A stretch of 45,889 nucleotides of DNA from Azohydromonas lata NBRC 102462. Lineage in GTDB: Bacteria; Pseudomonadota; Gammaproteobacteria; Burkholderiales; Burkholderiaceae_C. Below are positions 1-9,822 of the stretch, piece by piece (position 1 is the stretch's first letter; each line of letters begins with the position of its first letter). The notes under the pieces were generated by a model. That model was given only the letters and a program-made list of their open reading frames with translations, had not been told where the DNA came from and did not search any database. The translations under genes and the position numbers were made by a program. The stretch is from positions 1 through 45,889 of the forward strand of contig NZ_BCTC01000050.1 of assembly GCF_001571085.1 (NCBI RefSeq). Reading direction: 5' to 3'.

Positions 1-264
1 GGCCGGCGCCGGGGCGGCGGCCTCGCCGGCCGTCTCCACGCGCAGCACCAGCGAGCCTTCGCTCACCTTGTCGCCGATCTTGATCAGCAGCTCCTTCACC
101 ACGCCGGCATGCGACGAGGGAATCTCCATGGAGGCCTTGTCGCTCTCCACCGTGATCAGGCTCTGCTCGGCCTTGACCGTGTCGCCGGGCTTGACCAGCA
201 CTTCGATGACGGCAACTTCCTTGAAGTCACCGATATCCGGGACCATCACATCCACCAATGCCAT
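1..264 (-). CDS. aceF: Pyruvate dehydrogenase E2, dihydrolipoyl acetyltransferase (partial, N-terminus)
   Basis: The gene runs off the left edge, so only about 88 N-terminal residues are visible. They form one lipoyl domain: the start [17 protein letters not shown] and the swinging-arm motif ESDKASME, with the lipoyl-lysine at K43, can be read directly. The domain is followed by the Ala/Pro-rich linker typical of E2 (AGEAAAPAP). In the complex, E2 moves the acetyl group from E1 to CoA. The start is the ATG at 264, 38 bp after the aceE stop, so aceE and aceF are almost certainly one transcript. The catalytic acyltransferase domain and the number of lipoyl domains cannot be seen. A 2-oxoglutarate dehydrogenase E2 is unlikely because homodimeric-type aceE lies directly upstream. 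Confidence 0.93.
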   Translation of the reverse strand, partial: MALVDVMVPDIGDFKEVAVIEVLVKPGDTVKAEQSLITVESDKASMEIPSSHAGVVKELLIKIGDKVSEGSLVLRVETAGEAAAPAPA

Positions 265-302
265 GGCGAATATCTCCGTTTTTGTTGTGAGGCGCGCCCG
301 GG

Positions 303-3014
303 TCAGGCGTACAGCGGGTTGATCTTGTCGGCCTTGATGCCGTATTTGGCGATGGCGTCAGCCACGGTGCGCGCCGGCAGCACGCCCTCGTCGGCCAGGG
401 CCTTGAGCGCGGCCACGACCACGTAGTGGCGGTTCACCTCGAAGTGCTCGCGCAGCTTGAAGCGGAAGTCGCTGCGGCCGAAACCATCCGTGCCCAGCAC
501 CTTGTAGCTGCGGCCCTTGGGGATGAAGGCGCGGATCTGCTCCGCGTAGTTCTTCATGTAGTCGGTGGAGGCCACCACGGGGCCGGCGTGCGCGCCGAGC
601 TGCTCGGTGACGTAGGCCACGCGCGGCGTCTCGGTCGGGTGCAGCAGGTTGAAGCGCTCGGCGTCCTGGCCGTCGCGCGCCAGCTCGTTGAAGCTCGGGC
701 AGCTCCACACGTTGGCGCCCACGCCCCAATCGGCTTCCAGCAGCTTCTTGGCTTCCATGGACTCGCGCAGGATGGTGCCGCTGCCCAGCAGGTTCACGGT
801 GACCTTGGCTTCGGCAGGCGCCTCTTCCAGCAGGTACATGCCCTTGATGATCTGCTCCTCCGTGCCCGCCTTCAGGCCGGGCATGGGGTAGTTCTCGTTG
901 AGCAGCGTGATGTAGTAGAAGACGTTGTCCTGCTTCTCCACCATGCGCTTCAGGCCGTGGTGCAGGATCACGCCCACTTCGTGCGCGAAGGTCGGGTCGT
1001 AGCTCACGCAGTTGGGGATGGTGCCGGCCAGGATGTGGCTGTGGCCGTCCTCGTGCTGCAGGCCCTCGCCGTTGAGCGTGGTGCGCCCGGAGGTGCCGCC
1101 CAGCAGGAAGCCGCGCGCCTGCATGTCGCCGGCCGCCCAGGCCAGGTCACCGATGCGCTGGAAACCAAACATCGAGTAGTACACGAAGAACGGCACCATG
1201 ATGCGGTTGTTCGTCGCATACGAGGTGGCCGCGGCGATCCAGGAGGCCATGCCGCCGGCCTCGTTGATGCCTTCCTGCAGGATCTGGCCGCCCTTGTCCT
1301 CCTTGTAGTACATGACCTGGTCCTTATCGACCGGGGTGTACAGCTGGCCAGCGGGGTTGTAGATGCCGATCTGGCGGAACAGGCCTTCCATGCCGAAGGT
1401 GCGGGCCTCGTCCACCAGGATGGGCACGGCGCGCGGGCCGACTTCCTTGTCGCGCAGCAGTTGCGTCAGGAAGCGCACGTAGGCCTGCGTGGTGCTGATC
1501 TCGCGGCCTTCGGCCGTGGGCTCCAGCACCGCCTTGAAGGTCTCCAGCGGCGGCACGGTGAGCTGCTCTTCGGCCTTGGGACGGCGCGCGGGCAGGTAGC
1601 CGCCCAGGGCCTTGCGGCGCTCGTGCAGGTACTTCATCTCCGGCATGTCGTCGGAGGGCTTGTAGAACGGCACGTCCGCCAGCTTGTCGTCGGGGATGGG
1701 GATGTTGAAGCGGTCGCGCATGGCCCGGATGTCGTCCTCGGCCATCTTCTTGGTCTGGTGCGCGGTGTTCTTGCCCTCGCCGATCTTGCCCATGCCGTAG
1801 CCCTTGACGGTCTTGATCAGCAGCACGGTGGGCTGGCCCGTCGTGTTGACGGCGCGGTGGTAGGCGGCGAACACCTTTTGCGGGTCGTGGCCGCCGCGCT
1901 GCAGGCGCCAGATGTCCTCGTCGCTCATCTTGGACACCATCTCCAGCAGCTTGGGATGGCGGCCGAAGAAGTTCTTGCGCACGAACGCGCCGTCGTTGGC
2001 CTTCATGGCCTGATAGTCACCGTCCAGGGTGTCCATCATGACCTTCTTGAGGATGCCTTCCTTGTCGCGCGCCAGCAGCGGATCCCAGTAGCCGCCCCAC
2101 AGCAGCTTGATCACGTTCCAGCCCGCGCCGCGGAACTCGCCTTCGAGCTCCTGCACGATCTTGCCGTTGCCGCGCACCGGGCCATCCAGGCGCTGCAGGT
2201 TGCAGTTGACGACGAAGATCAGGTTGTCCAGCTTCTCGCGGGCCGCCAGGCCGATGGCGCCCAGGCTCTCGGGCTCGTCCATCTCGCCGTCGCCCAGGAA
2301 CACCCAGACCTTGCGCTTGGAGGTGTCGGCGATGCCGCGGGCGTGCAGGTACTTCAGGAAGCGCGCCTGGTAGATGGCCATCAAGGGGCCCAGGCCCATG
2401 GACACCGTGGGGAACTGCCAGAACTCCGGCATCAGCTTGGGGTGCGGATAGCTGGAGAGGCCCTGGCCGTCCACTTCCTGGCGGAAGTTCAGCAGTTGCT
2501 CTTCGGTGATGCGGCCTTCCAGGTAGGCGCGGGCGTAGATGCCGGGCGCCGAGTGGCCCTGGATGTAGAGCAGGTCGCCGCCGTGCTCGGGCGTGGCGGC
2601 ATGCCAGAAGTGGTTGAAGCCCGCACCCAGCATGGTCGCCAGCGAGGCGAAGCTGGAGATGTGGCCGCCCAGGTCGCCGCCGTCGGCGGGGTTGTGGCGG
2701 TTGGCGCGCACGACCATGGCCATGGCGTTCCAGCGCATGTAGGCGCGCAGGCGCTCCTCGATCTCGAGATTGCCCGGGCAGCGCTCTTCTTCCTGCGGCT
2801 CGATGGTGTTGACGTAGCCCGTCGTTGCCGAGAAGGGCATGTCGATGCTGTTCTGGCGCGCGTGCTCCAGCAACTGCTCCAGCAGGAAGTGGCCGCGGTC
2901 GCGGCCTTCGCTTTCGATCACGGCGGACAGGGCGTCCAGCCACTCGCGCGTTTCCTGCGGGTCCTGGTCATTGGCCGCCGCTGCACCGGCGAACTTTTCA
3001 GGCAATGCCGACAT
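303..3014 (-). CDS. aceE: Pyruvate dehydrogenase E1 component, homodimeric type
   Basis: Thiamin-diphosphate enzyme that decarboxylates pyruvate and acetylates the lipoyl arm of E2. The 903-residue length fits the single-chain (alpha-2) E1 of proteobacteria. The TPP/Mg motif [10 protein letters not shown] lies near residues 230-240, followed by [16 protein letters not shown]-terminal transketolase-like regions include the stretch [16 protein letters not shown] chose the ATG at 3014 (MSALPEKF) because AGGAG lies just upstream (GAGGAGACCCCC before the ATG); the open frame continues further upstream without family-like sequence. It is divergent from the sensor kinase gene, and aceF follows after 38 bp. 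The need for TPP is notable given the TPP riboswitch at 25.3 kb, but I see no riboswitch here. Confidence 0.98.
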   Translation of the reverse strand: MSALPEKFAGAAAANDQDPQETREWLDALSAVIESEGRDRGHFLLEQLLEHARQNSIDMPFSATTGYVNTIEPQEEERCPGNLEIEERLRAYMRWNAMAMVVRANRHNPADGGDLGGHISSFASLATMLGAGFNHFWHAATPEHGGDLLYIQGHSAPGIYARAYLEGRITEEQLLNFRQEVDGQGLSSYPHPKLMPEFWQFPTVSMGLGPLMAIYQARFLKYLHARGIADTSKRKVWVFLGDGEMDEPESLGAIGLAAREKLDNLIFVVNCNLQRLDGPVRGNGKIVQELEGEFRGAGWNVIKLLWGGYWDPLLARDKEGILKKVMMDTLDGDYQAMKANDGAFVRKNFFGRHPKLLEMVSKMSDEDIWRLQRGGHDPQKVFAAYHRAVNTTGQPTVLLIKTVKGYGMGKIGEGKNTAHQTKKMAEDDIRAMRDRFNIPIPDDKLADVPFYKPSDDMPEMKYLHERRKALGGYLPARRPKAEEQLTVPPLETFKAVLEPTAEGREISTTQAYVRFLTQLLRDKEVGPRAVPILVDEARTFGMEGLFRQIGIYNPAGQLYTPVDKDQVMYYKEDKGGQILQEGINEAGGMASWIAAATSYATNNRIMVPFFVYYSMFGFQRIGDLAWAAGDMQARGFLLGGTSGRTTLNGEGLQHEDGHSHILAGTIPNCVSYDPTFAHEVGVILHHGLKRMVEKQDNVFYYITLLNENYPMPGLKAGTEEQIIKGMYLLEEAPAEAKVTVNLLGSGTILRESMEAKKLLEADWGVGANVWSCPSFNELARDGQDAERFNLLHPTETPRVAYVTEQLGAHAGPVVASTDYMKNYAEQIRAFIPKGRSYKVLGTDGFGRSDFRFKLREHFEVNRHYVVVAALKALADEGVLPARTVADAIAKYGIKADKINPLYA

Positions 3015-3060
3015 GGGGGTCTCCTCTTTAGGGGTGTCTGGCTGAAGGGTGGCGAAGTGT

Positions 3061-3108
3061 CGCACAAGGCTTTTATTTTTCAAATAGTGCGTTGCATTTT
3101 CATAATGC
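3061..3108. promoter_or_regulatory. Divergent aceE / sensor-kinase control region with dyads
   Basis: The 164-bp divergent intergenic region has a local AT-rich patch. It holds two dyads: GCATT-N5-AATGC (3094-3108) and CGCAC ... GTGCG (3061-3065 and 3087-3091). They are plausible operator material for either gene, but no regulator can be assigned. The enterobacterial PdhR operator (ATTGGT-N3-ACCAAT type) is not visible. Confidence 0.35.
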
Positions 3109-3165
3109 GGAATCAATGCTGCGCTGCGCCATGAAACAGCGTGGTGGACCCCTCTCCAGGGCCTT

Positions 3166-3171
3166 GATAAT
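3166..3171 (+). promoter_or_regulatory. -10-like hexamer 7 nt before the kinase start
   Basis: GATAAT (5/6 to the sigma70 -10 consensus) ends 7 nt before the ATG at 3179. Transcription would begin at or next to the A of the ATG, and there is no Shine-Dalgarno between. This suggests a leaderless mRNA. No convincing -35 is visible at 16-18 bp spacing. Confidence 0.4.
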
Positions 3172-3178
3172 TCGGCCG

Positions 3179-5734
3179 ATGTCTGCCCCGCCCTCTCCTC
3201 CCAGGCCCGCGCCGGCCGTGCGCCGGCGCCTGTTTGGCCACTGGTGGCGAAGCCAGTCGCCTGCACGCCAGGACCGCTTCGTCACCGTCGGCCCGCTGGT
3301 GTCCGTGCTGCTTTTTCTCGCGGCCATCATCTCGGCCTTCTGGTACCTGCGCAACGAAGAGATAGAGCGCGAGACCGACTCCCTCAAGCGCGACACCGAG
3401 ATCGCGCAGCAGCAGATACAGCTCAGGCTCATCGACAGCCAGGAGCAACTGCTGCGCCTTGCCCGCGAGCTGGCCACGCGCACCGTGGACAGCCGCGGCT
3501 TCGAAGGCCAGGCGCGCAGCTTTGCCGCCGAGCGCCCGGAATTGACGCAACTGCTGTGGCTCACGCCGCGCCGGCAATTGCAGGGCCAGTGGCAGTCGCC
3601 GGGGATGGACACCGCCGTGCGCCACGGCGGCGACGACCCCTCGCTGCCCATGGAAGGCCGCCGCAGCGAGCCCGAGAGGGCCTTCAGCACCGCGCGCGAC
3701 CTGCAGGCGCCGGTGTACTCGCGCGCGTTCGGCAACACCGCCGGCGTGCCGGTGTTCCAGGTCTACGTGCCGCTCATAGACCGCAACGGCTTCGTCGGCG
3801 CCCTCGTGGCCGAGTACTCGGTGCAGGCGCTGGAGCGGCTGCTGGTGCCCGCCGAGGTCACGCGCCGCCACGCCATCTCCGTGCTCGACGAGGCCGGCAA
3901 CGAGCTTGCGGGCAACGGCGGCGGCCCGGCCACCACCGGCGGCAGCGGCAGCGCCAAGCGCGCGGCCATCGTCCACGACGTGCCGCTCACGCCCGCGGGC
4001 ACGGGCCTGGTGCTGCGCGGCCAGGGCTGGCGCACCTCCATAGGCCTGATCAGCAACACGCTGTTCTGGATGGTGGTGGCCCTGTCCGTGCTCACCGTCT
4101 GGATGCTGCTGGGCGCCTGGCGCCACATGCGCCGGCGCACGCAGATACAGAACGCCCTCATCCAGGAGACCAATTTCCGCCGCGCCATGGAGAACTCCAT
4201 GCTCACCGGCATGCGGGCCATGGACCTGCAGGGGCGCATCACCTACGTCAACCCGGCCTTCTGCGCCATGACCGGCTTCTCCGAAACCGAGCTCATCGAC
4301 CGGCGCCCGCCCTACCCGCACTGGCCGCCCGACAGGCTGGACGAAAACGCCCGGCTGCTGCGGCAGGAATTGCAGGGCCGCAGCCCCGCCGGCGGCGTGG
4401 AAGTGAAGGTCATGCGCAAGGACGGGCAGATGTTCGACGCGCGCATGTACGTCTCCCCGCTGATCGACCCCAAGGGCCAGCAGACGGGCTGGATGACCTC
4501 GATGACCAACATCACCGAGGCCAAGCGCATCCGCGACCAGCTCTCCGCCTCGCACGAGCGCTTCACCACCGTGCTGGAAGGGCTGGACGCGGCCGTCTCC
4601 GTGCTCTCCGTGGAGCAGGCCGAGCTGCTCTTCGCCAACCGCTCCTACCGCCTGTGGTTCGGCGCCGACGCCCGCGGCCACGCGCTGCTGGCGGGCTCGC
4701 CGCCGCAGCCGGGTGCGGTGGAGGACGTGGTGGACACCTTCGGCGGCCTGCCCGTGCAGGAGCTCACGCAGGCCGGCTCCGACCCGCGCGAGGTCTACAT
4801 CGAGTCGCTGCAGAAGTGGTTCGACGTGCGCTCGCGCTACCTGCAGTGGACCGACGGCCGCCTGGCGCAGATGCTCATCGCCACCGACATCACCGCCCGC
4901 CACCAGGCCGAGGAGCAGCAGCGGCTGCAGGCCGAGAAGGCGCAGGTCACCAGCCGCCTGGTGACCATGGGCGAGATGGCCAGCTCCGTGGCGCACGAGC
5001 TCAACCAGCCGCTCACGGCCATCGCCAACTACTGCAGCGGCATGGTCTCGCGCGTGGAGGCCGACGCCATCGCCAAGGAGGACCTGATCGCAGCGCTCAG
5101 GAAGACCGCCCGCCAGGCCGAGCGCGCCGGGCAGATCATCCACCGCATCCGCGCCTTCGTGAAAAAGAGCGAGCCCCAGCGCCAGGCCGCGCAGGCGCGC
5201 GCCATCGTGGAGGACGCCGTGGACCTCGCCGGCATCGAGCTGCGCCGGCGCCACGTGCAGATACACACCTACGTCGCGCAGCGGCTGCCCACGCTGATGG
5301 TGGACCCCATCCTCATCGAGCAGGTCGTGCTCAACCTGCTCAAGAACGCCGCCGAGGCCATAGACATGGCCAAGCTGGCGCCGGCGCGCCGCCACATCGA
5401 GCTGCGCGTGGTGCCCAAGCACACGGCCGAGGAAGGCGGCGTGATCGAGTTCAGCGTCACCGACAAGGGCCCGGGCATGAAGGAGGAAGTGCTCAAGCGC
5501 CTGTTCGAAGCCTTCTTCTCGACCAAGGCCGAAGGGCTGGGCATCGGCCTGTCCTTGTGCCGCTCCATCATCGAGTCGCACCGCGGCCGGATGCGCGCGG
5601 AGAACATTTACAATGGGCCTGCAGTCGTGGGATGCCGTTTTTCGTTCACCTTGCCGGTGGAGCCGGGCGCCCGCATCGAGCCGGCGGCTCCCGCTGCTGA
5701 TTCCAACTCAACGACCGAGACAACCAGCCCATGA
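3179..5734 (+). CDS. Membrane-bound PAS-domain sensor histidine kinase (DctS/FixL-like)
   Basis: Sensor of a two-component pair. With the 3179 start it is 851 residues. TM1 is at about 35-56 and TM2 at about 290-313, enclosing a periplasmic sensor region of about 230 residues. A cytoplasmic PAS domain follows (about 330-450; ITYVNPAFCAMTGFSETEL), then a second PAS-like stretch. The dimerisation domain has the phospho-acceptor in MASSVAHELNQPLTAI (H606). The HATPase domain shows an N-box near 716-727 (NLLKNAAEAI), DKGPGM near 761 and GLGIGLSL near 785. The stop overlaps the next start as ATGA, so translation with the FixJ-type regulator is coupled. H-box and domain order resemble DctS-type C4-dicarboxylate sensors, but the ligand cannot be read. 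Divergence from aceE suggests carbon-acid sensing (inference). In-frame ATGs at 3092 and 3131 are less likely starts. Confidence 0.9.
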   Translation: MSAPPSPPRPAPAVRRRLFGHWWRSQSPARQDRFVTVGPLVSVLLFLAAIISAFWYLRNEEIERETDSLKRDTEIAQQQIQLRLIDSQEQLLRLARELATRTVDSRGFEGQARSFAAERPELTQLLWLTPRRQLQGQWQSPGMDTAVRHGGDDPSLPMEGRRSEPERAFSTARDLQAPVYSRAFGNTAGVPVFQVYVPLIDRNGFVGALVAEYSVQALERLLVPAEVTRRHAISVLDEAGNELAGNGGGPATTGGSGSAKRAAIVHDVPLTPAGTGLVLRGQGWRTSIGLISNTLFWMVVALSVLTVWMLLGAWRHMRRRTQIQNALIQETNFRRAMENSMLTGMRAMDLQGRITYVNPAFCAMTGFSETELIDRRPPYPHWPPDRLDENARLLRQELQGRSPAGGVEVKVMRKDGQMFDARMYVSPLIDPKGQQTGWMTSMTNITEAKRIRDQLSASHERFTTVLEGLDAAVSVLSVEQAELLFANRSYRLWFGADARGHALLAGSPPQPGAVEDVVDTFGGLPVQELTQAGSDPREVYIESLQKWFDVRSRYLQWTDGRLAQMLIATDITARHQAEEQQRLQAEKAQVTSRLVTMGEMASSVAHELNQPLTAIANYCSGMVSRVEADAIAKEDLIAALRKTARQAERAGQIIHRIRAFVKKSEPQRQAAQARAIVEDAVDLAGIELRRRHVQIHTYVAQRLPTLMVDPILIEQVVLNLLKNAAEAIDMAKLAPARRHIELRVVPKHTAEEGGVIEFSVTDKGPGMKEEVLKRLFEAFFSTKAEGLGIGLSLCRSIIESHRGRMRAENIYNGPAVVGCRFSFTLPVEPGARIEPAAPAADSNSTTETTSP

Positions 5735-6366
5735 GCCTGATCCCCAAGAAAGGCACCGTGTACGTCGTGGACGATGACGAAGCGGTGCGCGATTCGCTGC
5801 AGTGGCTGTTGGAGGGCAAGGACTACCGCGTCAAGTGCTTCGACTCGGCGGAATCGTTCCTCTCCCGCTTCGACCCGCGTGAAGTGGCCTGCCTGATCGC
5901 CGACATCCGCATGGAAGGCATGAGCGGCCTGGAGTTGCAGGACCGCTTGCTGGAGCGCCGCAGCCCGCTGCCCGTGGTCTTCGTCACCGGCCACGGCGAC
6001 GTGCCCATGGCCGTGACGACCATGAAGAAGGGCGCGATGGACTTCATCGAGAAGCCCTTCAAGGAAGAGGAGCTGCTGTCGCTGGTGGAGCGCATGCTCG
6101 ACCAGGCGCGCAGCACCTTCAGCCAGCACCAGGAGCAGGCCAGCCGCGACGCGCTGCTGTCGCGCCTGACCACGCGCGAGAGCCAGGTGCTGGAGCGCAT
6201 CGTGGCCGGGCGGCTGAACAAGCAGATCGCCGACGACCTGGGCATCAGCATCAAGACGGTGGAGGCGCACCGCGCCAACATCATGGAAAAGCTCAACGCC
6301 AACACGGTGGCCGACCTGCTCAAGATCGCGCTGGGCGCCGGCGCCGCGCACAGCAAGACGGCCTAA
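5731..6366 (+). CDS. FixJ/NarL-type two-component response regulator
   Basis: DNA-binding partner of the kinase just upstream, with a 4-nt ATGA overlap. The 211-residue protein has an N-terminal receiver with the acidic pocket DDDE (14-17), phospho-acceptor D58 ([11 protein letters not shown]), T in VTGHGDV and K in EKPF. The FixJ-like block [12 protein letters not shown] is clear. A LuxR-type HTH occupies about 146-190 ([15 protein letters not shown], then [14 protein letters not shown]). Receiver style and HTH type match FixJ, DctR, StyR and TtrR. Targets are unknown; aceEF and a dicarboxylate transporter elsewhere are reasonable guesses. A strong terminator at 6385-6408 closes this unit. 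Confidence 0.93.
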   Translation: MSLIPKKGTVYVVDDDEAVRDSLQWLLEGKDYRVKCFDSAESFLSRFDPREVACLIADIRMEGMSGLELQDRLLERRSPLPVVFVTGHGDVPMAVTTMKKGAMDFIEKPFKEEELLSLVERMLDQARSTFSQHQEQASRDALLSRLTTRESQVLERIVAGRLNKQIADDLGISIKTVEAHRANIMEKLNANTVADLLKIALGAGAAHSKTA

Positions 6367-6384
6367 GCGCCGCCACATCCCCAG

Positions 6385-6408
6385 GGGCCGCGCTGAGCGG
6401 CCCTTTTT
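6385..6408 (+). terminator. Rho-independent terminator after the response regulator
   Basis: GGGCCGC (6385-6391), loop GCTGA, GCGGCCC (6397-6403), then TTTTT. It separates the two-component operon from folD. Confidence 0.9.
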
Positions 6409-6443
6409 GCTTTCTTCACCACGTTTTTCAGGAGTTCCCCACC

Positions 6444-7307
6444 ATGACCGCGCAGCTGATCGACGGCGTCGCCCTCTCCCGCCAGATCCGCACCGAGCTG
6501 GCCCAGCGCGCCGCCGCGCTGAGCGCTGCCGGCCACACGCCGGGGCTGGCCGTCATCCTGGTGGGCGACAACCCGGCCTCGCAGGTCTACGTGCGCAACA
6601 AGGTCAAGGCCTGCCACGACACCGGGCTGCACTCGGTGCTGGAGCAGTACCCGGCCAGCATGACCGAGCAGGAGCTGCTGGCCCGCGTGCGCGCCTTGAA
6701 TGAGGACGCATCCATCCACGGCATCCTGGTGCAGCTCCCGCTGCCCGCGCACATCGACGCGCACAAGGTCATCGAGACCATCTCCCCGGTGAAGGACGTG
6801 GACGGCTTTCACGTGGCCAGCGCCGGCGCGCTGATGGTGGGCCAGGAAGGCTTCAAGCCCTGCACGCCCTACGGCTGCATGAAGATGCTGCAGGCCATCG
6901 GCTGCAACCCGCGCGGCAAGCACGCCGTCGTGATCGGCCGCAGCAACATCGTGGGCAAGCCCATGGCCATGCTGCTGCTGCAGGCCAACGCCACGGTGAC
7001 CGTGTGCCACAGCGGCACGCCGGACCTGGCCTACCACACGCGGCAGGCCGACATCGTGGTGGCCGCCGTGGGCAAGCGCAACGTGCTGACGGCCGACATG
7101 GTCAAGCCCGGCGCCGTCGTCATCGACGTGGGCATGAACCGCAATGACGAGGGCAAGCTCTGCGGCGACGTGGATTTCGAAGGCGTGCGCGAAGTCGCCT
7201 CCGCCATCACCCCGGTGCCGGGTGGGGTGGGTCCGATGACGATCACAATGCTGCTGGTCAACACCGTCGAGGCCGCCGAGCGCGTGGCCGCCGCCGCGGC
7301 AGCCTGA
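6444..7307 (+). CDS. folD: Bifunctional methylenetetrahydrofolate dehydrogenase / methenyltetrahydrofolate cyclohydrolase
   Basis: Cytosolic one-carbon enzyme that interconverts 5,10-methylene- and 10-formyl-THF using NADP. The 287 residues match the family length. Signature stretches include [18 protein letters not shown] with the catalytic Tyr49/Lys53 pair, [20 protein letters not shown], the Rossmann segment [13 protein letters not shown] and the C-terminal [14 protein letters not shown]. The ATG at 6444 has CAGGAG about 10 nt upstream and follows a terminator, so it has its own promoter. The only possible 3' signal is a weak GCCCGC-GTG-GCGGGC hairpin at 7341-7355 without a T-run, so readthrough into the peptidase gene is possible. 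Confidence 0.98.
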   Translation: MTAQLIDGVALSRQIRTELAQRAAALSAAGHTPGLAVILVGDNPASQVYVRNKVKACHDTGLHSVLEQYPASMTEQELLARVRALNEDASIHGILVQLPLPAHIDAHKVIETISPVKDVDGFHVASAGALMVGQEGFKPCTPYGCMKMLQAIGCNPRGKHAVVIGRSNIVGKPMAMLLLQANATVTVCHSGTPDLAYHTRQADIVVAAVGKRNVLTADMVKPGAVVIDVGMNRNDEGKLCGDVDFEGVREVASAITPVPGGVGPMTITMLLVNTVEAAERVAAAAAA

Positions 7308-7435
7308 TCCGCCGCACTTCAGTCGAGAGCAGCAGGTTGGGCCCGCGTGGCGGGCGGTTCGCGTTGGGCCTGGATGGGTTGTGTTGACCCCCTTCGCCAC
7401 CACCTGAGCGGTTTCACAGACCGCCTGACCTGCCC

Positions 7436-9463
7436 ATGACCAACCCGCTTCTCGACACCCCTTCCTCCGAGCTGCCGGCCTTCGACCGCATACGCCCCGA
7501 GCACGTGAGCCCGGCGGTCGATGAGCTGCTGGCGCAGGCCGGCACCGCGCTGGAGCGCGCGGTGGGGCCGGACGTGGCGGCCGACTACGACGCGATGTCG
7601 GCCGTGCTGGACGTGGCCACCGAACGCCTGGGCCGCTCCTGGGGCGCGGTGGGCCACCTGAACCACGTGGCCGACACGCCGGAGCTGCGCGCGGCCTACA
7701 ACGAGAACCTGCCCAAGGTCACGGAGTTCTATACGCGCCTGGGCGCGGACGAGCGCCTGTACGCCAAGTACAAGGCCATCGCCGCCAGCCCCGCCGCCGA
7801 GAAGCTCAACCCGGCGCGGCGCAAGGCCCTCTCCAACGCCATGCGCGACTTCGTGCTCTCCGGCGCCGAGCTGCAGGGCGCGGCCAAGGAGCGCTTTGCG
7901 CAGATCCAGGAGCGCGCCGCCGAGCTGTCGCAGAAGTACAGCGAGCACGTGCTGGACGCCACCGACAAGTTCGCCCTCTACGCCACGGAGGAACAGCTCG
8001 CCGGCGTGCCCGCGGACAGCAAGGCCGCCGCCCGCGCCGCCGCGCAGGCCGAAGGCAAGGACGGCTACAAGATCACGCTGCATTTCCCGAGCTACTTCCC
8101 GGTGATGCAGTACGGCACCCACCGCGAGACGCGCCGCGAGCTCTACACGGCCTACGCCACGCGCGCGAGCGAGCTGGGCGATGCCGAGCGCGACAACAGC
8201 GCGCTGATGACGGAGATCCTGCAACTGCGCCAGGAAGAAGCCGAGCTGCTGGGCTACAAGAGCTTCGCCGAGCTGTCCCTGGTGCCCAAGATGGCCGACA
8301 GCCCGCAGCAGGTCGTCGACTTCCTGCGCGACCTCGCCCGCCGCGCCCGTCCCTTCGCCGAGAAGGATTTGCAGGAGCTGCGCGACTTCGCCGCCAAGGA
8401 GCTGGGCCTGGCCGACCTGCAGGCCTGGGACGTCGCCTTCGCCAGTGAGAAGCTCAAGGAAGCCCGCTACGCCTTCAGCGACCAGGAGGTGAAGCAGTAC
8501 TTCACCGAGCCCAAGGTGCTGGAAGGCCTGTTCCGCATCATCGAGACGCTGTTCGAGGTGGCCATCCGCCCCGACGCCGCGCCGCTGTGGAACCCCGACG
8601 TGCGCTTCTTCCGCGTGGAACGCGGCGGCGAGCTGATCGCCCAGTTCTACCTGGACCCGTATGCGCGCCAGGGCAAGCGCCCCGGCGCCTGGATGGACGA
8701 CGTGCGCGGCCGCTGGCAGCGCCCCGAGGGTGGCTTGCAGACGCCCGTGGCGCACCTGGTGTGCAACTTCGCGCCGCCGGTGGGCGACAAGCCCGCGCTG
8801 CTGACGCACGACGACGTGAACACCCTCTTCCACGAATTCGGCCACGGCCTGCACCACATGCTGACGCAGGTGGCGGACCTGGGTGTTTCCGGCATCTCCG
8901 GCGTGGAATGGGACGCGGTGGAGCTGCCCAGCCAGTTCATGGAGAACTTCGCCTGGGAATGGGAAGTGGTGCAGCGCCTGACCGCGCACGTGGACACGGG
9001 CGAGCCCCTGCCCCGCGCCCTGTTCGACAAGATGATGGCCGCCAAGAATTTCCAGAGCGGCATGGCGACGCTGCGGCAGGTGGAATTCGCGCTGTTCGAC
9101 ATGCGTATTCACTCCGAAGCCGACGCGCCTGGGCGCATTCAAAAGGTGCTGGATGAAGTGCGCGAGGAAGTCGCCGTGCTGATTCCGCCAGCCTTCAACC
9201 GCTTCCAGCACGCCTTCTCGCACATCTTCGCCGGTGGATATTCGGCGGGGTATTACAGCTACAAGTGGGCTGAAGTATTGAGCGCCGACGCCTGGAGTGC
9301 TTTTGAGGAGGCCGGGGTTTTCGATACGGAAACGGGGCGGCGCTTGCGGCGGGAAATTCTGGAGGCTGGCGGGAGCCGGCCGGCCATGGAGAGCTTCAAG
9401 GCTTTCCGGGGGCGGGAGCCGCAGATTGATGCGTTGTTGAGGCATCAGGGGATGGCGGGGTAA
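7436..9463 (+). CDS. prlC: M3 family zinc oligopeptidase (oligopeptidase A type)
   Basis: Cytosolic thimet-oligopeptidase-family enzyme that degrades short peptides, including cleaved signal peptides in E. coli. The 675-residue length is normal. The zinc motif HEFGHGLHHML sits at H466-E467-x2-H470, and the third ligand region GVEWDAVELPSQFMENF follows about 25 residues later. The C-terminal motif FAGGYSAGYYSYKWAEVLSADAW is intact. Oddity: from roughly 9100 to the stop, codon choice shifts from CGC/GGC/CTG to CGG/GGG/TTG and AT-ending codons, while the protein remains family-like. The shift is next to the low-GC islet that starts right after this gene and may mark an old recombination boundary. 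Confidence 0.95.
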   Translation: MTNPLLDTPSSELPAFDRIRPEHVSPAVDELLAQAGTALERAVGPDVAADYDAMSAVLDVATERLGRSWGAVGHLNHVADTPELRAAYNENLPKVTEFYTRLGADERLYAKYKAIAASPAAEKLNPARRKALSNAMRDFVLSGAELQGAAKERFAQIQERAAELSQKYSEHVLDATDKFALYATEEQLAGVPADSKAAARAAAQAEGKDGYKITLHFPSYFPVMQYGTHRETRRELYTAYATRASELGDAERDNSALMTEILQLRQEEAELLGYKSFAELSLVPKMADSPQQVVDFLRDLARRARPFAEKDLQELRDFAAKELGLADLQAWDVAFASEKLKEARYAFSDQEVKQYFTEPKVLEGLFRIIETLFEVAIRPDAAPLWNPDVRFFRVERGGELIAQFYLDPYARQGKRPGAWMDDVRGRWQRPEGGLQTPVAHLVCNFAPPVGDKPALLTHDDVNTLFHEFGHGLHHMLTQVADLGVSGISGVEWDAVELPSQFMENFAWEWEVVQRLTAHVDTGEPLPRALFDKMMAAKNFQSGMATLRQVEFALFDMRIHSEADAPGRIQKVLDEVREEVAVLIPPAFNRFQHAFSHIFAGGYSAGYYSYKWAEVLSADAWSAFEEAGVFDTETGRRLRREILEAGGSRPAMESFKAFRGREPQIDALLRHQGMAG

Positions 9464-9490
9464 TACCTCCACCACTTTCTTTGATCGATG

Positions 9491-9517
9491 AAAGCCGGCC
9501 GAAAAGCCGGCTTTTTT
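9491..9517 (+). terminator. Rho-independent terminator after prlC
   Basis: AAAGCCGGC (9491-9499), loop CGAAAA, GCCGGCTTT (9506-9514), T-run to 9517. It marks the left border of the AT-richer islet. Confidence 0.92.
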
Positions 9518-9822
9518 ATGACTTTGAGGCTCAATCCCTTTAATCGTGTTTCCAGCCCCCATCAGGCTGAATTTCGTCAATATCATTGGGCACTTTACCC
9601 TTGAACAATATGGAAGCCGGACCTTCCTGAAGGAATCCGGCCCACGCCAAAAAAGCGCAGCCTGGTCAAACCAGCCTTGATGATGGCCGCAGCTCTGCTG
9701 TGTTTTGGTTCGGTGCTGGACACATTTTCTTGATGTACATCCAACTCAGCATGCCACGCTTGACGCAGGCTTGCCCGTTTACACTGCCGCCATACCGTTC
9801 AAGCGCAATCACAACTTCAACC
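9518..9822. other. Non-coding stretch at the left edge of the low-GC islet
   Basis: About 300 bases without a convincing gene. Reading frames open into it from the MOSC gene (possible starts from 9700) but the sequence is not family-like. An imperfect dyad lies at about 9612-9642 (GCCGGA ... TCCGGC with inner CCTT-CCTG-AAGG). It has no T-run on its 3' side, so I do not call it a terminator. No attachment-site repeat or integrase remnant was recognised. Confidence 0.5.

Noticed and set aside
426-3134. 902-codon open frame on the plus strand opposite aceE
   Set aside because: The translation is Ala/Val/Gly/His/Arg-rich low-complexity sequence with no family pattern; it is the antisense shadow of a highly biased GC-rich gene.
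3113-5581. 822-codon open frame opposite the sensor kinase, and 3244-5700 in another plus frame
   Set aside because: Both are out-of-frame shadows; the kinase frame has all domain motifs.
9612-9642. Dyad with GCCGGA/TCCGGC arms as a terminator or attachment site
   Set aside because: No T-run on its 3' side in either direction and no second copy was found at the other islet border.
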